Assembly (NCBI GenBank): GCA_965112735.1
Contig: CBCOSG010000001.1
Coordinates: forward strand, 62,001-126,000
Length of the DNA: 64,000 bases
DNA from: Phaeosaccion multiseriatum
Taxonomy: Eukaryota; Ochrophyta, other classes
Reading direction: 5' to 3'
The notes under the pieces are model-generated. The model was given only the letters and a program-made list of their open reading frames with translations, had not been told where the DNA came from and ran no database searches. The position numbers and the translations under genes were made by a program. Positions 27,241 to 34,970 of this stretch are shown here, piece after piece (position 1 is the stretch's first letter; every line of letters starts with the position of its first letter).

Positions 27241-28108
27241 TCAGCTTGTTTTTGTTGAAGAATTTTCCTCAGTATTACAAGCATGTAGTAGTTTAGGCAT
27301 AGAACTTCCTCGATTTTGTTATCATCCCTTATTAAATATCGCGGGAAATTGTCGTTCCTGTCTAGTAGAAGTTAGCCAAGGTCCAAAACCTCAGATGAGT
27401 TGTGCCTTCCCTATTTTAGGAGGCGGACGATTTTTTCTTCATAGTCCTTTGGTACGAAAAGCCCGAGAAACAGTTTTAGAGTTCAATCTAGTAAACCACC
27501 CTCTAGATTGCCCTATTTGTGACCAAGGAGGGGAATGCGATCTCCAAAATCAAAGCTTTCACTTCGGCAGTGACAAAACACGGTACGCTGAAGTAAAGCG
27601 TACGGTCAAAGAGACTTTTCTAGGTCTAGGTATAAAAAGTTTGATGACTCGTTGCATACATTGCACTCGCTGTGTGCGGTATTCTAAGGAATGGTTGGGA
27701 GACAGTAATTTGACTGCCAATGGCAGAGGCTCTCACATGATAGTCGAAGCTTACTCCTCAACTCCCTTAACCACTTTAGCCTCAGGCAACGTAATAGATC
27801 TATGCCCCGTAGGGGCAGGTCTAAAAAAGGTGGTTAAAATTCTTGGGGAGAGTTGGGATTTTGTCGTCCGCTTGTGGCGAGACCTTCCTTTGGTATTGGC
27901 TTATCTTTCACTTATAATCTTATACACCTGCATTGGACTCCTCGGAGTCCGCCATATGTATGTGTATCTTGGCTGGGTCTATGCTACTTTTTTAGTAGTG
28001 TGGGGACTGTCACTTTACAAACTATGGCGGTGGGAGCCGTATAAAATAATAGGACCATATTTGGTCCTTGTTTTGTACGTCACTTTTAAGATTTGGGTTT
28101 CCTCTTAG
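27212..28108 (+). CDS. nad11: NADH dehydrogenase subunit 11, Fe-S domain with a membrane tail
   Basis: N-terminal iron-sulphur domain of the 75-kDa complex I subunit (NuoG family). Residues 1-78 form the 2Fe-2S ferredoxin domain with CYHPLLNIAGNCRSCLVEVS and a later Cys. Next come HPLDCPICDQGGECDLQNQS and LMTRCIHCTRCVRYSKEWLG for the 4Fe-4S clusters, ending NVIDLCPVGAG near residue 205. The molybdopterin-type domain is absent, as known in several stramenopiles. Instead, residues about 225-298 hold three hydrophobic segments (LPLVLAYLSLIILYTCIGLL, YVYLGWVYATFLVVWGLSLY, YLVLVLYVTFKIWV), unusual for this peripheral-arm subunit. Both arms encode the same protein. Confidence 0.92.
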   Translation: MTTKKIFINHQLVFVEEFSSVLQACSSLGIELPRFCYHPLLNIAGNCRSCLVEVSQGPKPQMSCAFPILGGGRFFLHSPLVRKARETVLEFNLVNHPLDCPICDQGGECDLQNQSFHFGSDKTRYAEVKRTVKETFLGLGIKSLMTRCIHCTRCVRYSKEWLGDSNLTANGRGSHMIVEAYSSTPLTTLASGNVIDLCPVGAGLKKVVKILGESWDFVVRLWRDLPLVLAYLSLIILYTCIGLLGVRHMYVYLGWVYATFLVVWGLSLYKLWRWEPYKIIGPYLVLVLYVTFKIWVSS

Positions 28109-28139
28109 GAGCTGACAAGATTTTTCTTCCATTTGTGAA

Positions 28140-29854
28140 GTTTGTGACAAGCTTCAAGCAAAATAAAGAAAATCTTCACAAAGGGCATGGAGGGAATGCC
28201 TAGGGGCCCAGCCTCTGTAGACGTAGACAACAACGAAAGCTCGGAGGAAGGTCTTCGACCTGTGCACTTCGACCTTCTACCTTGGAAAACCATTCCGTTT
28301 GAGGAAAAACAGGCCAGTAAAGCCTGCAAAGAAGAGGGCAGACAAACTGAAACATCTAAGTAATCTGCTTAAGAGAAATCAACCGAGATACCGTAAGTAG
28401 CGGTGAGCGAAAACGGTGTAGGCTCTCTCCTAGACGACCTTGAAAGATCCAAATTAAAAAACGACTCCAGCTCAATAAAACATTGGATGGAGAAGAAAAC
28501 CATAGAAGGTACAAGTCCCGTAGGGGAAGAAAAGGAGAGGATTCAAGTACTTTTCTGGCGATAGACAAGGAATATTGGGGAGCCATCCTCAAAGCCTAAA
28601 TAGACTGGGCCACCCATAGTGAACAAGTATCGTGAGAGAAAGGTGAAACAGAGATTTCTGCTGTGAAATGTCCTGAAACTCCCTGCCTTTTAGGTGTTGA
28701 AGCTTTGTGGAAGTGACAGCCTACCTTTTGTATAATGGGTCAGTGAGTAAAAGATTAGGGGCAAGCTTAAGTTTAGGAAGGCAAAGGTCAATCGAGGAGT
28801 AAAACTTCGTGGAGTCCCAATTTTTTTTACCCGAAACCGACTGAGCTAAGATTGAACAGGTTGAAAAAGACAAGGCAACTTTCTTTGGAGGACCGAACCC
28901 GTGTATGTGGCAAAATACTGGGATGATTTGATCTTAGGGGTGAAAGGCCAATCAAAGTCGGAGATAGCTGGTTTTCTGCGAAATCTATTGAAGTAGAGCG
29001 TCTTAATGGGAAATCCGGGGTAGAGCACTGTCGTAGGAAAGGGGAGGCAAAATCTTACTGACTTATGGCAAACTGCGAATACAGGATACGTCTTCAATCA
29101 AGGCAGACAGACCATGGGTGCGAAGGTCCTTGGTCAAAAGGGAAACAGCCCAGATTGATGGTTAAGGTCCCCAAAGGAAAGGAAGTGAAGAAGGAGGTGA
29201 CGAGCTAAAGACAGCCAGGAGGTAGGCTTGGTAGCAGTCATCCTTTAAAGAATGCGTAACAGCTCACTGGTCGAAGTTTTTTGCGCCCACAATGTTTGGG
29301 ACTAATCTTTCCTACCGAAGCCTCAAACCCTACAGGGTGGTAGCAGAACCTTCCGTAGGTCGAGGAAGATGAGGGGCAACCTTCATTGGAGATATCGGAA
29401 TCGAGAATACTGACATGAGTAGCAACAAACCAGGAGGATCCTGGTGGCCTTAAATTCAAGGGTTTCCACGACAGATTTCTTCTTCGTGGGGGCTTGAGCT
29501 AATCTCAAGCCATAAAGACGGTCCCTAAGACTGCTGACGAAAGCCAGGGTTGATGGGAGATCTTAGACAGGACGAAGCTGGCAGAGGAAGTAGAGGAGTA
29601 TAGCTGGTCTCCTCTGCTTTAGCTCAGCTTCCAGGAAATACTTCTAGGAGCGGCACCGTATCGTAAACCGACACAGGTGAATGGGTGGAGTACACTCAGG
29701 CCTTTTACACTCAGAGCCTTTTGAGAACCGTGTTGAAGGAACTCGGCAAAATGACTCCGTGGCTTCGGTAGAAGGAGGAAGCCTTTGTAGGCTTGGCACT
29801 AAAGTGGGAGCGGCGACTGTTTAGTAAAAACACAGGACTCTGCGAAGTTGTAAA

Positions 29855-29892
<38 letters not shown>

Positions 29893-29978
29893 CGGAAGAC
29901 CCGAAAGTGGAAGCTTTTAGGGAGAATGCCCAGTAAACGGCGGCTGTAACTCTGACGGTCCTAAGGTAGCAAAACTGA

Positions 29979-30009
<31 letters not shown>

Positions 30010-30085
30010 TGTAACGACTGCTCCGCTGTCTCCAACACGGACTCAGTGAAATTCCCATGGTCGTGAAGAGGCGACCTCGCTGCAG

Positions 30086-30119
<34 letters not shown>

Positions 30120-30424
30120 TTTGAGCTGGGAAGCATGACATAGGTTGCGTAGTAGTAGGTGGGAGGTTATGCCGCAGATGAAAGACCACCCTCCTTCAGT
30201 CTAGCTTTCTTCACCTGACTTGGGACAGGCTCAGACGGGTAGTTTGGCTGGGACGGCAGCCTCCTAAAGAGTAACGGGGGTACGCAAAGGTACACCCTTC
30301 CATGAAGGAAGAAAAGGCGGAATGGCTTGATGTGTGCCTGACTGTAAGACTCACAAGTCGAACAGAGACGAAAGTCGGCCATACAGATCCGGTGGATGTG
30401 CATATGGGCACTTCACCGCTCATA

Positions 30425-30460
<36 letters not shown>

Positions 30461-30862
30461 TCTCGAGAGCTCCTATCGACGGAAGGGTTTGGCACCTCGA
30501 TGTCGACTCATCACATCCTGGAGGAGAAAAAGCTTCCAAGGGTTGGGCTGTTCGCCCATGAAAGTGGTACGTGAGTTGGGTTTAGAACGTCGTGAGACAG
30601 TTTGGTCCCTATCTACTGTGGACAACAATCTAAGGGAAGAAATTCTAGTACGAGAGGACCGAATTTCGGGGATCCATGGTGTACCGGTTGTGTGAGCACA
30701 TGCAGTGTCGGGTAGCTACATCTCTAGAAGAGAATGGCTGAAAGCATCTAAGCCAGAAACTTGTCCTCAAGCATTGTCTAGGCCTCGTTTTAGACGAAAA
30801 CGTGAATAGGAGGGTAGTGAAAGTCGTGTAAGCGGTGTAGCTGATCCTTACTAATTAGGCTT
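28140..30862 (+). rRNA. rnl: Large-subunit ribosomal RNA
   Basis: Bacterial-like 23S type RNA. Landmarks are GGGCATGGAGGGAATGCCTA near the 5' end, GTAGCGGTGAGCGAAA (about 28397), GGGTAGCTACA-type regions, TAACTCTGACGGTCCTAAGG (about 29947), the peptidyl-transferase stretch GGATAACAGGCTGATC (about 30442), the sarcin-ricin loop AGTACGAGAGGACCG (about 30647) and the 3' end near GCTGATCCTTACTAATTAGG. A 16-bp tandem duplication at 29703-29718 is absent from the right arm. 5' and 3' ends are approximate. Confidence 0.94.
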
Positions 30863-31729
30863 ATGATGTTTAAATACATGCTGCGTCGTATGTGGAAACG
30901 AATAACAGATTTGGATACAGAGGTTTGGTTTGTAATACTGTTTGTAGCCTACTTTTTAACCTTTGTCATTTCCTCCCTTGGACTGTTTGAGGGTAGGTTT
31001 GATATCGTGTGTTCACTAGTGCAATTCAGCGTCCATCTGGGGTGGATTTTTTACTACCATAAAGAGGTAATTTTACCCAAGTTTAGAAAGGATAAAACCC
31101 GGTGTAGAGAGGGCAGTTATGTCGCATCTCTTTACCAGGATAGTCTGGGACACGAAGGTTTGGCAAAAGTACAAACTCTCTTGTATTCGTCATTTATCCT
31201 CGGAATCGGTCTACCACCAAAATACTCTATTTTGTTTTATCTCATAGGTTTACTCTCCTTATTGGCCTGTCTCTATTTACTGCCGGCGTATGTGCGATCA
31301 ACCACACGACTGTTTCAGGAGTGTTTTTTGAATCCTGGAGTACTCCACGCTAAAGGGTTTACAAAAAAAAGAATAGTGTGGGAAGTGGCTGTAGAACACG
31401 GCAAAAGAATTCAAATAATTGTAGCGGGGGGCTAGTGGCAGATGTGTGGGTCGGAAAGTTCTTTTACGGTCTAGATGGAAGGTCGTCGCTGCAAAATTTC
31501 TATTCTTCGACGTTCGATAACTTCACTGCGGACACTCAAGAGAGTGTCACGAAATTCCGGGCCCCGGGCCCTCGAAAGCAGGAGAGTCCCCTCAGACCTG
31601 ATGAAGACGGCGTCGGGGAAACTGGATATAGGAGCAATAGATTGGCTTCTTCAAGAGTATAACGCGGCTCTTGATCATTACGGAGAACTATATAAGGCTC
31701 AACTTGAAGATCGAGTCGAAAAACCTTAA
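30863..31729 (+). pseudogene. Membrane ORF paralogous to orf280, frameshifted in both arms
   Basis: Unrecognised. It starts at the 3' end of rnl (MMFKYMLRRMWKRITDLDTE) and shows the same plan as orf280: four hydrophobic segments, then KGFTKKRIVWEVAVEH, RSSLQNFYSSTFDNFTAD and the C-terminus AQLEDRVEKP. The frame breaks at a run of six G (31426-31431). One further G would restore agreement with orf280 (GGLVADVWVGKF against GGLLVDVGIGKY), so a miscalled homopolymer is a real possibility. The left arm additionally has a 7-bp insertion near 31561-31570 (GGGCCCCGGGCCC for GGGCCC). Confidence 0.6.
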
Positions 31730-31755
31730 TAGTGTAGAGATAGGTAAGTTGCTAA

Positions 31756-31772
31756 AGGGGTATAATACCCCT
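31756..31772. repeat. Hairpin AGGGGTA-TAA-TACCCCT
   Basis: Perfect 7-bp stem with a 3-base loop, shortly after the ORF stop. The related position after orf280 has lost it. It may be a 3'-end processing structure. Confidence 0.4.
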
Positions 31773-31808
31773 AAGTAAATTATTTTGTCTTCTATGCTAT
31801 TAAGCTAT

Positions 31809-31875
31809 GGAATTATAAGTGAGTCTACTGCGCGAAGCTTAGGCAGTGGAGGTAGTTTGATTGGTAAAGTTTTTT
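31809..31875 (+). pseudogene. rps8 3'-end fragment upstream of trnM
   Basis: Colinear with the last roughly 22 codons of rps8 (minus strand 1047-1110) and with the copy at 26247, with a few substitutions. It has no open reading frame of its own. It marks the origin of the adjacent trnM copy from the rps8-trnM-rps10 locus. Confidence 0.85.
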
Positions 31876-31908
31876 AGACCTAGGACTCACATAGTCTTTT
31901 CATACCAT

Positions 31909-31982
31909 GGTGGAGTAGAGCAGTTGGCCAGCTTGTTAGGCTCATGATCTAAAAGTCGTAGGTTCGAATCCTACCTCCGCCC
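31909..31982 (+). tRNA. trnM(cau): tRNA-Met(CAU), intact member of the dispersed trnM family
   Basis: Acceptor GGTGGAG/CTCCGCC, D-arm AGAGCAGTTGGCCAGCT, anticodon arm TTAGG-CTCATGA-TCTAA and canonical T-arm GTAGGTTCGAATCCTAC. Of three long copies of this tRNA, this is the only one with all stems paired, so it is probably the functional gene. Confidence 0.88.
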
Positions 31983-32310
31983 GTATGCATGAACGAATAA
32001 ATCCCCAGTCTAACGAGGAAATCCTCGGTTTAAAGTCTTACATCTGCTACATTAGTCCCAGGTCCGGATCTGGGCCATCTACCTATATTCCCATTATAGC
32101 CAATATTGGCCATATAGGCCGATACTAGCTAAAATAAAGAGGATAGATAAATGGGTTTCTCTTGCAAGCTTCCGCCGAAGATACCTCTTTCGAGGAAGGG
32201 GTTAGAAGGCGGAAAAGGGTGATGCCAACCCCCAAGGAAGCCGTGGCATTCAGTAAGCAACCTTGGCATTTAAGCATCAGTCTGATCCATTGGTGCTTAG
32301 AAAGGTTCCT
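31983..32310. other. Non-coding spacer with several hairpins
   Basis: No gene seen in 328 bases. Hairpins: CCCAG-GTCCGGAT-CTGGG (about 32068-32084), the 12-base palindrome GCCAATATTGGC (32099-32110), and TTCCGCC...GGCGGAA (32170-32214) enclosing CCTC-TTTC-GAGG. The last part (GGTGATGCC...CCGTGGCATT) resembles the sequence upstream of trnR(ucg) at 21282. Confidence 0.5.
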
Positions 32311-32376
32311 GGATTTGTATGGATAGGCCGTCAGATTTCTGTCCCGGCGGTGGTAAGTTCAAATCTTACCAAATCC
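32311..32376 (+). pseudogene. Truncated tRNA-Arg-like element lacking a D-arm
   Basis: Acceptor GGATTTG/CAAATCC and T-arm GTAAGTTCAAATCTTAC are intact and match trnR(ucg) at 21370. The D-arm is largely deleted, and the anticodon stem (TCAGA/CCCGG) is poorly paired around loop TTTCTGT (nominal TCT). A normal trnR(ucu) is at 34073, so this is probably a pseudogene, or a structure used to process the rps12 5' end. Confidence 0.6.
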
Positions 32377-32378
32377 AA

Positions 32379-32747
32379 ATTTGCGGCTTACATCAGCTTG
32401 TTCGTTATCCCCGTATACCTCAGTCCTCTCGTAGCAAATCTCCCGCTTTAAAGTCTTGCCCTCAAAAAAAGGGCCTTTGTTTAAAAATTTACTTACGAAA
32501 ACCCAAAAAGCCTAACTCTGCCCTACGAAAGTTATGCCGAGTACGCCTAAGTACAGGCCGTCGAATCAGCGCCTACATTCCTGGCGAGGGCCACAACCTT
32601 CAGGAATTTAATTCTGTTTTGATTCGAGGAGGTCGAGCTAAAGATCTTCCTGGTGTCCGTTACCACGTCATTCGGGGCAAGTATGACTGTTTGGGTTTAA
32701 TAAAGCGTACCACTTCTCGGTCCAAATATGGGGCCAGAAAACCATAA
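32379..32747 (+). CDS. rps12: Small-subunit ribosomal protein S12
   Basis: Mitochondrial uS12 at the decoding centre. The family start (bacterial MPTINQLVRKPR) corresponds to [20 protein letters not shown], followed by [20 protein letters not shown] and [20 protein letters not shown], with [10 protein letters not shown] near the end. No ATG is suitable: the in-frame ATG at 32319 lies inside the tRNA-Arg-like element. I place the start near the ATT at 32379 ([10 protein letters not shown]), about 122 residues. The exact initiation codon is uncertain. rps7 follows after three bases, the conserved str-operon order. Confidence 0.9.
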   Translation: MCGLHQLVRYPRIPQSSRSKSPALKSCPQKKGLCLKIYLRKPKKPNSALRKLCRVRLSTGRRISAYIPGEGHNLQEFNSVLIRGGRAKDLPGVRYHVIRGKYDCLGLIKRTTSRSKYGARKP

Positions 32748-32750
32748 AAA

Positions 32751-33184
32751 ATGAGATTGAGCCAAAGTTCTGAAGGAAGTATTTTTTGTAAGCATCTCAT
32801 TCGCCGCGGGGGTCGACTTCGAGCTCACAGCCTCGTAGGTAGCAGTCTGCGCTACCTCTACGAGCATCAACCGAAAAAGGCGGCTTATGTGTTTTTTCAT
32901 GCTCTTCAACAGACTGAACCTATGGCTCAGGGAAAAACTTTTCCTGGCCGAAGAAAAAGCAAGCCAAAGTACGATGGATTTCTTTCCCTCTCTGGAAAAA
33001 ACGTCGTCAATACCTTAGTCTCCACTGGATTCTTCGTACGACTCCGAAGGGTCCACTATCTAAAAATCTAGGTTCTTCCTTGTGTAAAGCCAGTCAGTCG
33101 ACTGGCGAAGCCACTTTTCTAAAGCAGGCTTATCATCAACAAAGTTTAGAAGGTCGGCCTTATGCCAACTATCGCTGGCACTAA
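32751..33184 (+). pseudogene. rps7: Small-subunit ribosomal protein S7, frameshifted in this arm
   Basis: Mitochondrial uS7 of the subunit head. The N-terminal part MRLSQSSEGSIFCKHLIRRG is normal, but the frame shifts at a run of five A (about 32953-32957) and ends early at 33071. The right-arm copy has six A at this point and encodes a full 144-residue S7 ending EGRPYANYRWH (bacterial AHYRW-type terminus). The gene is therefore probably intact in the organism and this copy is a consensus error. It sits three bases after rps12. Confidence 0.85.
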
Positions 33185-33236
33185 AAACTGAATCGGCTTT
33201 TGTGTATTAGAGGGCCAAGATCGTACTGATATTTGT

Positions 33237-33764
33237 ATGAAATTGTACCATAGGTATTTACAACCTAATATGGAAATTATTCCTCTGAGCCAGGTGCGGG
33301 TAAAAAACCAGGAGGTGTGCGCTTATCTGCCTTTTCCTCCTCAGTGTTTTTCAACTTTGGTTTATCTAAAGTATCATACAAACACTGGGTATAAAATTTT
33401 ATCTTGTATCTCCGGAGTGGATTACCCTTGCCGACAAAGTCGGTTGGAAGTGGTCTACGAAGTATTAAGTATCAAGTATAACCAACGCCTCCGTTTGCGA
33501 ACTCTGTTTCAACCTAAAACCTTTAGATTTTTAGGTCTAGATTCAGTAACTAATATTTATATGGGCGCCAATTGGTGGGAAAGAGAAGTTTGGGATATGT
33601 TTGGTATCCTTTTTGAAAATCACCCCAGTTTACGGCGAATCTTAACGGATTACGGCTTTCAAGGCCATCCTTTACGAAAAGATTTCCCATTGACAGGCTA
33701 CGAAGAACTTAGGTACGACGATAGTGTGAAGAGAGTGGTAGGTAATCTTATCCAAAATTTATAG
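33237..33764 (+). CDS. nad9: NADH dehydrogenase subunit 9 (30-kDa subunit)
   Basis: Peripheral-arm subunit of complex I (NuoC family), 175 residues. It contains YKILSCISGVDYPCRQSRLE and the signature WWEREVWDMFGILFENHPSL, then RRILTDYGFQGHPLRKDFPL with TGYEELRYDD, which is diagnostic for Nad9. A 5' fragment with its leader is duplicated at 27051-27145. Identical in both arms. Confidence 0.96.
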   Translation: MKLYHRYLQPNMEIIPLSQVRVKNQEVCAYLPFPPQCFSTLVYLKYHTNTGYKILSCISGVDYPCRQSRLEVVYEVLSIKYNQRLRLRTLFQPKTFRFLGLDSVTNIYMGANWWEREVWDMFGILFENHPSLRRILTDYGFQGHPLRKDFPLTGYEELRYDDSVKRVVGNLIQNL

Positions 33765-33831
33765 AGGGAAAATATATTGGTTGTTGTGGACATTAGTGGG
33801 CCTGTATCATAAAGTTAAGCCAAACTTTGGT

Positions 33832-33902
33832 TGGAGTATAGCCAAGTGGAAAGGCAGCCGTTTTTGGCGCGGCCATCCAAGGTTCAAATCCTTGTACTCC
33901 AT
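33832..33902 (+). tRNA. trnQ(uug): tRNA-Gln(UUG)
   Basis: Acceptor TGGAGTA/TACTCCA, anticodon stem GCCGT/GCGGC around loop TTTTGGC (anticodon TTG) and T-arm CAAGGTTCAAATCCTTG. Confidence 0.9.
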
Positions 33903-33919
33903 AAAAGAATGCACAATTG

Positions 33920-33950
33920 AATACTATAGAGTCAATGCCTTGGATTGCAA
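33920..33950 (+). pseudogene. Fragment of tRNA-Cys anticodon arm
   Basis: CAATGCCTTGGATTGCAAAT matches trnC (26976-26995) exactly over 20 bases, but no acceptor or T-arm is present. Probably a duplicated fragment. Confidence 0.5.
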
Positions 33951-34000
33951 ATTCTATCAGGAGGATTTTATTTGGTTTCCAGCCTAGTTAGTAGATAAAT

Positions 34001-34072
34001 GCAGAAGTAACTCAAAGGTAGAGTGCAAGCTTGCCAAGTTTGAAGCTGAGGGTTCAAATCCCTTCTTTTGCT
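34001..34072 (+). tRNA. trnG(gcc): tRNA-Gly(GCC)
   Basis: Acceptor GCAGAAG/CTTTTGC, D-arm ACTCAAAGGTAGAGT and anticodon arm CAAGC-TTGCCAA-GTTTG (anticodon GCC). It abuts trnR(ucu) with no spacer. Confidence 0.92.
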
Positions 34073-34145
34073 GGGTCCATAGCTCAGTTGGAAGAGCATT
34101 GGCCTTCTAAGCCAAACGTCATAGGTTCGAGTCCTATTGGACCCT
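34073..34145 (+). tRNA. trnR(ucu): tRNA-Arg(UCU)
   Basis: Acceptor GGGTCCA/TGGACCC, D-arm GCTCAGTTGGAAGAGC, anticodon arm TTGGC-CTTCTAA-GCCAA (anticodon TCT) and T-arm ATAGGTTCGAGTCCTAT. It supplies AGA/AGG decoding. Confidence 0.93.
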
Positions 34146-34245
34146 GATCAGCCACTCCCGGAGGTTTGTCTTCATCATAGGCTGACAAGCCTTTTCTAAA
34201 TAGGGAAAACTAACTCCAATAAAATTAGTTGGATTATTTTCCTCC

Positions 34246-34356
34246 TTGATCTCAGTATTTCTAATTATCATTCTACTTATGTGTACAGGGGCTCAAATTT
34301 ATATTCTTCTTATAGAGTTGAAGATTGAAGAGATATTTTTAGAAAGACCCAGCTGA
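34246..34356 (+). CDS. Very short hydrophobic ORF before rpl6, doubtful
   Basis: A TTG-started frame of 36 codons (LISVFLIIILLMCTGAQIYI then LLIELKIEEIFLERPS), with one membrane-like segment and an acidic tail. The frame is open from a stop near 34205. It is not recognised and may be chance. Both arms keep it. It ends 19 bases before rpl6. Confidence 0.2.
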   Translation: MISVFLIIILLMCTGAQIYILLIELKIEEIFLERPS

Positions 34357-34375
34357 ATGTATTGTATCAAATCTT

Positions 34376-34891
34376 ATGCGCAAAAGACGACTTTATATAT
34401 CCGACAAAGTTTGTTGTGTTATTGAAAACCAAATTTTACGAATCGAAGGACCTTTGGGGGAAAAATCCTTAGTTCTTCCTCGTGGTTTAGGCCTCCGTTG
34501 GAGTCAAGGCCGTTTAGATTATCTACCAAATTGGCGACTGCGAAAACTAGAAGCTAGTTTCTACGACGTTTTAAAAAAAACCATCCAAGGAGTGCATCAA
34601 GGTTTTGTCTTACATTTAGATATTTTAGGTGTGGGATATAAAGCGGAGGTCCAAGATAAGGATTTACGCCTAAAATTGGGCAAAAGCAAAATAGATGTCA
34701 TGGATTTAGGCTATGGTATTGATGTTAAATGCCTAAAACCTCGACATATGTTTTTGCAAGCCGCAGAAGGAAATTTTCTCCGTCAAACTGCTGCTAATAT
34801 CCGTAGTCTTCACCCTCCGGAAGTTTATAAGCAAAAGGGCATTTTTTATCGAGGAGAAAAATCTGTGACCAAACAAGGGAAAGTAAATTAA
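34376..34891 (+). CDS. rpl6: Large-subunit ribosomal protein L6
   Basis: Mitochondrial uL6, 171 residues with the duplicated L6 fold. The N-terminal part VCCVIENQILRIEGPLGEKS precedes KTIQGVHQGFVLHLDILGVG followed by YKAEVQDKDLRLKLGKS (bacterial GYRAxxxGxxLxLxLGYSH). The C-terminal RSLHPPEVYKQKGIFYRGEK matches KxxRxPEPYKGKGIRY. It is the last gene before the palindrome centre and stops 44 bases from the hairpin loop. Identical in both arms. Confidence 0.95.
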   Translation: MRKRRLYISDKVCCVIENQILRIEGPLGEKSLVLPRGLGLRWSQGRLDYLPNWRLRKLEASFYDVLKKTIQGVHQGFVLHLDILGVGYKAEVQDKDLRLKLGKSKIDVMDLGYGIDVKCLKPRHMFLQAAEGNFLRQTAANIRSLHPPEVYKQKGIFYRGEKSVTKQGKVN

Positions 34892-34935
34892 AGAATTACG
34901 CCTCTACATATGCTAAAGAAAAAAGATAGGGGGTC

Positions 34936-34970
34936 TAGCTCTTTTAGTAGTACCGTCTTTACTAATCCTT
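34936..34970. other. 35-base asymmetric centre of the palindrome (hairpin loop)
   Basis: Flanked by GGGGGTC (34929-34935) and GACCCCC (34971-34977), the closing pairs of the giant stem. The loop is not symmetric. It contains an inner stem TTAGTA (34944-34949) / TACTAA (34960-34965) with ten bases between, offset by unequal bulges of 8 and 5 bases. This is the shape expected of a covalently closed hairpin end or a minute single-copy spacer. Confidence 0.8.

Noticed and set aside
23357-30695. Numerous open frames of 60-140 codons in both strands of the rRNA genes
   Set aside because: They overlap highly conserved rRNA cores and have compositions typical of antisense or sense rRNA, so they are chance frames.
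33781-33987. 68-codon open frame between nad9 and trnG
   Set aside because: It runs through trnQ and a tRNA-Cys fragment, has no protein-like conservation, and its apparent duplicate is only the mirror arm.
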